Part shown: positions 7,427 through 10,089 of the stretch, one piece after another | Layout of the letters: each line of letters opens with the position of its first letter | Position numbering within the stretch: position 1 is the first letter of the stretch | Origin: Bacteroidia bacterium | GTDB taxonomy: Bacteria; Bacteroidota; Bacteroidia; UKL13-3 | Direction of reading: 5' to 3' | Length of the DNA: 10,089 bases | Assembly (NCBI GenBank): GCA_019454865.1 | Contig: JACFNJ010000026.1 | Coordinates: forward strand, 7,201-17,289 | The notes under the pieces: model-generated | Told to the model about the DNA's origin: nothing | Seen by the model: the letters and a program-made list of their open reading frames with translations, nothing else | Database searches by the model: none | Position numbers and translations under genes: made by a program

Positions 7427-7464
7427 AAAAAGCCGCTTCAGTAAAATGAAACGGCTTTTTCTTT
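7427..7464 (+). terminator. Intrinsic terminator of the acyl-CoA dehydrogenase gene
   Basis: AAAAAGCCG (7427-7435) pairs with CGGCTTTTT (7452-7460). TTCA/TGAA extends the stem across a C-A mismatch and a GTAAAA loop closes it. A T-rich tail (CTTTT) follows. It lies 20 bases after the stop codon; the A-run upstream makes it usable in both directions. Confidence 0.85.
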
Positions 7465-7546
7465 TATAAATTGATTCAATACCGCATCGTTAGAATAAAT
7501 ACACCCGTGTAATAATTACTTCCTATACTTTACTTTTATCCTTGTA

Positions 7547-7574
7547 ATTACTAATATTACTCATATTTAGTAAT
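7547..7574. repeat. Dyad symmetry just upstream of the mrp -7 box
   Basis: ATTACTAATAT (7547-7557) and ATATTTAGTAAT (7563-7574) are inverted repeats, perfect except for one bulged T, around a 5-base centre. The hexamer ATTACT also occurs directly at 7515-7520 and 7556-7561. The dyad occupies the place where a -33 element would lie, so it is a candidate operator. Confidence 0.4.
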
Positions 7575-7585
7575 AAAGAAATAGG

Positions 7586-7593
7586 TACATTTG
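7586..7593 (+). promoter_or_regulatory. -7 promoter box of the mrp-nfu unit
   Basis: TACATTTG is a perfect TAnnTTTG box followed by C, 26 bases before the mrp ATG. There is no good -33 TTTG at the usual spacing; the region is taken by an inverted repeat, which would fit an activator-dependent or repressed promoter. Confidence 0.45.
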
Positions 7594-7619
7594 CATGGTA
7601 TTTAGAATGATTTTAGATT

Positions 7620-8699
7620 ATGAGCATAACGAAAGAAATGGTAATTAAAGCTTTATCAACTGTGGATGACCCGGATTTTAAGAAAGATTTGGTAACGCTT
7701 AATATGATTAAAGATGTAGAAGTAAACAATCAAAATATTTCATTTACGGTAGTACTTACAACACCTGCTTGTCCACTTAAAGATAAAATAGAAAATGATT
7801 GCAGAGAAGCAATTGCAAAATTGGTAGATGCCAATGCTATTGTAACAATTAAAATGGACTCAAAAGTTACAAGCCCAAACTTAGATAAACTAAACATACC
7901 TGGAGTAAAAAATATAATAGCAGTAGTGAGCGGAAAAGGTGGAGTAGGGAAAAGCACTGTGGCAAGCAACCTGGCATTAGCACTTAGCGAACTTGGAGCT
8001 AAGGTAGGATTATTGGATGCCGATATTTATGGACCAAGTATCCCGATAATGTTTGGTGTACATGAGTCGCCTGAAATACAGGTTATAAATGGGAAAAACA
8101 GAATACTTCCGGTTGAACGACACAACATTAAACTCATGAGTATCGGATTTATGGTTCAACCAAACCAAGCTGTGGCCTGGCGAGGACCAATGATAAGTAA
8201 TGCACTTAGGCAATTTGTTAACGATACTTTATGGGGCGAGTTGGATTATTTGGTATTGGATTTACCTCCTGGCACAGGTGATATACATTTAACAATGGGG
8301 CAAATTATTCCGGTAACCGGTTTTGTATTAGTTACTACACCACAAGATGTAGCTGTAGCCGATGCTATAAAAGCTGCTGTAATGTTTGATATGATGCCTA
8401 CCAAAACACCTTTTTTGGGTGTAATAGAAAACATGAGTTGGTTTACACCTGCTGAATTGCCGCAAAATAAATATTATATTTTTGGTGATGGAGGAGGTAA
8501 ACGAATAGCTTCGCAATTCAATACCTTATTATTAGGACAAGTACCCTTAGTAGCAAGTGTTAGAGAAGGAGCTGACAAAGGAATGCCAGCAGTTTTGGAT
8601 GATACAAATCCGGCTAAATCAATATTTATCGATCTAGCAAAACAAACTGCACAACAATTGGCAATATTAAATGCCAACCAATTGCAACAAAATAATTAA
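7620..8699 (+). CDS. mrp: Mrp/ApbC-type P-loop ATPase, iron-sulfur cluster carrier
   Basis: This 359-residue cytoplasmic ATPase is of the Mrp/ApbC/Ind1 type, which helps deliver iron-sulfur clusters to target proteins. Residues 1 to about 85 form the MIP18/DUF59 domain, with the conserved TTPACPLKDKI (48-58) including Cys51. The ATPase core follows: deviant Walker A GKGGVGKS (105-112), DADIYGPSIP (133-142), VAWRGPM (186-191) and DLPPGTGDIHLT (214-225). In canonical ApbC and Nbp35 proteins a CxxC near the C-terminus binds the bridging cluster. At that place this protein has NMSWFTPAELPQNKYYIFG (271-289), with no cysteine. I recall the same wording in other Bacteroidota Mrp proteins, so it is probably lineage-wide rather than damage. 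ATG 7620 gives a complete DUF59 domain. The nfu gene follows after 27 bases, with no terminator between them, which suggests one transcript. Confidence 0.93.
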   Translation: MSITKEMVIKALSTVDDPDFKKDLVTLNMIKDVEVNNQNISFTVVLTTPACPLKDKIENDCREAIAKLVDANAIVTIKMDSKVTSPNLDKLNIPGVKNIIAVVSGKGGVGKSTVASNLALALSELGAKVGLLDADIYGPSIPIMFGVHESPEIQVINGKNRILPVERHNIKLMSIGFMVQPNQAVAWRGPMISNALRQFVNDTLWGELDYLVLDLPPGTGDIHLTMGQIIPVTGFVLVTTPQDVAVADAIKAAVMFDMMPTKTPFLGVIENMSWFTPAELPQNKYYIFGDGGGKRIASQFNTLLLGQVPLVASVREGADKGMPAVLDDTNPAKSIFIDLAKQTAQQLAILNANQLQQNN

Positions 8700-8726
8700 A
8701 TCCTTAGTTTGAAGAATTACTATACA

Positions 8727-8969
8727 ATGGAAAATAAAGACACGTATATCCAAAAAATTGAAATGGCGCTAAACAGCATGCGTCCGTTTTTACAAGCCGA
8801 TGGCGGTGATGTAGAATTAATCGAATTTACTGATGATATGGAAGTAAAGTTGCGACTACTTGGTAATTGCAGTAGCTGTAGCATGAGCCACATGACAATG
8901 AAAGCCGGAATAGAAAACGGATTAAAATCTGCAATACCGGAAATAAAAAATGTTGTGGCTGTATTTTAA
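8727..8969 (+). CDS. Nfu-type (NifU C-terminal domain) iron-sulfur scaffold protein
   Basis: This 80-residue protein is essentially a lone NifU C-terminal domain, which holds a 4Fe-4S cluster at a dimer interface and hands it to apoproteins. The family core is clear: RPFLQADGGDVELIEF (19-34), then LLGNCSSCSMSHMTMKAGIE (44-63) with the cluster ligands Cys48 and Cys51 in CxxC. I start it at ATG 8727. A TTG at 8709 would add six residues, but the family normally begins shortly before this point. It lies 27 bases after mrp in the same direction and probably shares its promoter. The pair is functionally coherent: this protein carries the CxxC that the adjacent Mrp lacks. There is no SUF or ISC assembly gene in the window. 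Confidence 0.92.
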   Translation: MENKDTYIQKIEMALNSMRPFLQADGGDVELIEFTDDMEVKLRLLGNCSSCSMSHMTMKAGIENGLKSAIPEIKNVVAVF

Positions 8970-9268
8970 CTAGCCATTCTGCTTTTTATTATCTATTATA
9001 AAAATTTCTTTCTCTTTTTAGCTTAACCTGCATTAACTAACTATCCCCAAGATTTTCTTTTAGAATTACATTTTACGTGAATTAGCGTATTGCCATATAG
9101 TTTCCAATATCAAATCTTTGTATCGTATTTTTTGTATCCTGTTAATAAAACGACTAATAGGTAAATATCGTTGCATTAACATGGCAAATTTTGGATAACT
9201 TATACACCCCAATTTAGCAAAAGCCGTTTCCAATAATATTGGAGCGGCTTTATTCATTAAACATAAAA
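8970..9268. other. Intergenic region with no convincing gene
   Basis: This 299-base AT-rich stretch lies between the convergent nfu and ABC exporter genes. Its right end holds a strong terminator hairpin. After the nfu stop only a weak GGCT/AGCC hairpin spanning the stop codon is visible, with TTTTT about ten bases after it. A minus-strand open frame of 63 codons (9257-9066) starts inside the terminator stem and has no family resemblance. I see no RNA gene or repeat. Confidence 0.5.
9219..9252 (-). terminator. Intrinsic terminator of the ABC exporter gene
   Basis: AAAGCCG (9220-9226) pairs with CGGCTTT (9245-9251). After a small internal loop, TCCAATA (9229-9235) pairs perfectly with TATTGGA (9237-9243), giving 14 bp in total. 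On the minus strand the stem ends in a short T-run, 18 bases after the exporter stop codon. On the plus strand it could also stop transcripts from nfu. Confidence 0.8.
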
Positions 9269-10089
9269 CTAATGCATTACACTCGAAAACTCAAATTGCA
9301 TTTCGTTGAGTTTTTTATAAATACCATTTTTTTGCATCAACTGTTCGTGAGTTCCTTGTTCGGCCACAACACCTTTATCAATTACAATAATTTTATGCGC
9401 ATTTCTAATTGTGCTCAACCGATGTGCTATCACAAAACTGGTTCGGTCTTTCATCAAATTTTCTAATGCGTCTTGCACCAATTGCTCGCTTTCGCTATCT
9501 AATGAAGATGTGGCTTCATCTAAAATTAATATGGAAGGATTTCTTAAAATTGCTCGTGCAATTGCTATGCGCTGCCTTTGTCCACCACTTAGTTTCACTC
9601 CTCTTTCGCCAACTATTGTAGCATAGCCCTCCGGAAATTTTGTAATAAAATCATGTGCATTAGCCTTACGTGCTGCTGCTTCAATTTCGGCATCTGTTGC
9701 AGCAGGCTTGCCATAAGCAATATTCTCGCGTATGCTTCCACCAAATAATATTACATCTTGTGGTACAAATGCCATTTGCTTACGTAACTGCGATAATGGG
9801 AAACTTTTTGCATCCTTATTGTCAAAAGTAATTTGCCCTGATGTAGGGTTATAAAACTGAAGCAATAATCCGGCAATTGTACTTTTTCCTGCACCACTTT
9901 GTCCTACAATTGCTATTTGTTCGCCACGCAACGCGTGCATATTGATATTACTTAAAACCGTAACATCCGGTCTGCTTGGGTATGAAAAAGCCACTTCATT
10001 AAAGTGCACTTCGCCTGATATTATATTTTCAGTAGCAACATCTTCCTCTATCAATGAAATACTTTCTCCGGTTTCGCGCAGTATTTCAC
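9269..10089 (-). CDS. ABC exporter (MsbA/ABCB-like half transporter), nucleotide-binding domain; 5' end outside window
   Basis: The reverse strand is open from the right edge to a TAG at 9271-9269, giving the last 272 residues. The frame continues past the apparent TTG start at 10054 with EILRETGESIS, so that TTG is not a true start and the membrane domain lies outside. The ATPase is complete: A-loop FSYPSRPD (Tyr36 of the visible part), Walker A GQSGAGKST (62-70), Q-loop FVPQDVILF (Gln110), the exporter-type X-loop TIVGERG, signature LSGGQ (166-170), Walker B ILILDE (186-191), D-loop SLD and the H-loop histidine in IAHRLST (His222). All catalytic residues are present. The X-loop and the single-chain ending mark an exporter with fused permease and ATPase, working as a dimer on lipids or drugs. 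The substrate cannot be told. A terminator follows directly. Confidence 0.93.
   Translation of the reverse strand, partial: EILRETGESISLIEEDVATENIISGEVHFNEVAFSYPSRPDVTVLSNINMHALRGEQIAIVGQSGAGKSTIAGLLLQFYNPTSGQITFDNKDAKSFPLSQLRKQMAFVPQDVILFGGSIRENIAYGKPAATDAEIEAAARKANAHDFITKFPEGYATIVGERGVKLSGGQRQRIAIARAILRNPSILILDEATSSLDSESEQLVQDALENLMKDRTSFVIAHRLSTIRNAHKIIVIDKGVVAEQGTHEQLMQKNGIYKKLNEMQFEFSSVMH

Noticed and set aside
9066..9257. Minus-strand open frame of 63 codons between nfu and the ABC exporter
   Set aside because: Its first codons are the exporter's terminator hairpin, it has no promoter box, and the product resembles nothing I know.
9239..9626. Plus-strand open frames opposite the ABC exporter ATPase
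   Set aside because: They run antisense through the Walker B and signature regions of a complete nucleotide-binding domain.
10052..10054. TTG as start of the ABC protein
   Set aside because: The frame stays open to the window edge and reads EILRETGESIS just before it, which fits the linker between membrane domain and ATPase in exporters.
1..10089. Mobile elements, CRISPR arrays, tRNA/rRNA genes, defence or secretion cassettes
   Set aside because: I found no transposase, integrase, spaced repeats, cloverleaf-like sequence or composition break; all main genes are housekeeping types.

Overview
The window looks like an ordinary chromosomal stretch of a Bacteroidota bacterium, possibly near the Chitinophagales/Sphingobacteriales or Flavobacteriia; I cannot go finer by eye. 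The evidence is AT-rich DNA with dense coding, no Shine-Dalgarno sequences before the genes, repeated Bacteroidota-type promoter boxes (TTTG, a gap of about 19 bases, then TAnnTTTG), and lineage-typical proteins: a LytS-like sensor kinase N-terminus, a FucP/GlcP-type sugar transporter and an Mrp of the type without C-terminal cysteines.

Layout, left to right. (1) Bases 1-405, minus strand: the membrane N-terminus of a histidine kinase that runs off the left edge. (2) A 219-base divergent intergenic region with a promoter in each direction. (3) 625-2028, plus: a sugar MFS transporter whose promoter almost touches its start codon. (4) 2147-3958, plus: the ribosome-associated GTPase TypA/BipA. 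(5) 4080-4856, plus: a four-helix membrane protein I do not recognise, preceded by a nested inverted repeat. (6) A bidirectional terminator at 4885-4920, then on the minus strand (4938-6095) a PLP-dependent cystathionine gamma-synthase/lyase. (7) A divergent intergenic region, then 6267-7406, plus: a short-chain-type acyl-CoA dehydrogenase with its own terminator. (8) 7620-8969, plus: a two-gene iron-sulfur unit, Mrp/ApbC followed by an Nfu-type scaffold. (9) A 299-base region holding a strong terminator, then 9269-10089, minus: the nucleotide-binding end of an ABC exporter that runs off the right edge.

Most genes are independent units. Each has a recognisable -7 box, and three good intrinsic terminators separate them. 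The clear functional pairing is mrp with nfu in iron-sulfur cluster trafficking. The remaining genes serve sugar uptake, translation stress, sulfur amino acid metabolism, acyl-CoA oxidation and export, and do not form one pathway.

I see no mobile element, CRISPR array, tRNA, rRNA or defence cassette, and no sign of a new multi-gene system. The points most worth a second look are the Mrp without a CxxC motif beside an Nfu that has one, the nested inverted repeat before the unknown membrane protein, the dyad and repeated hexamers upstream of mrp, and the probably leaderless transporter mRNA.
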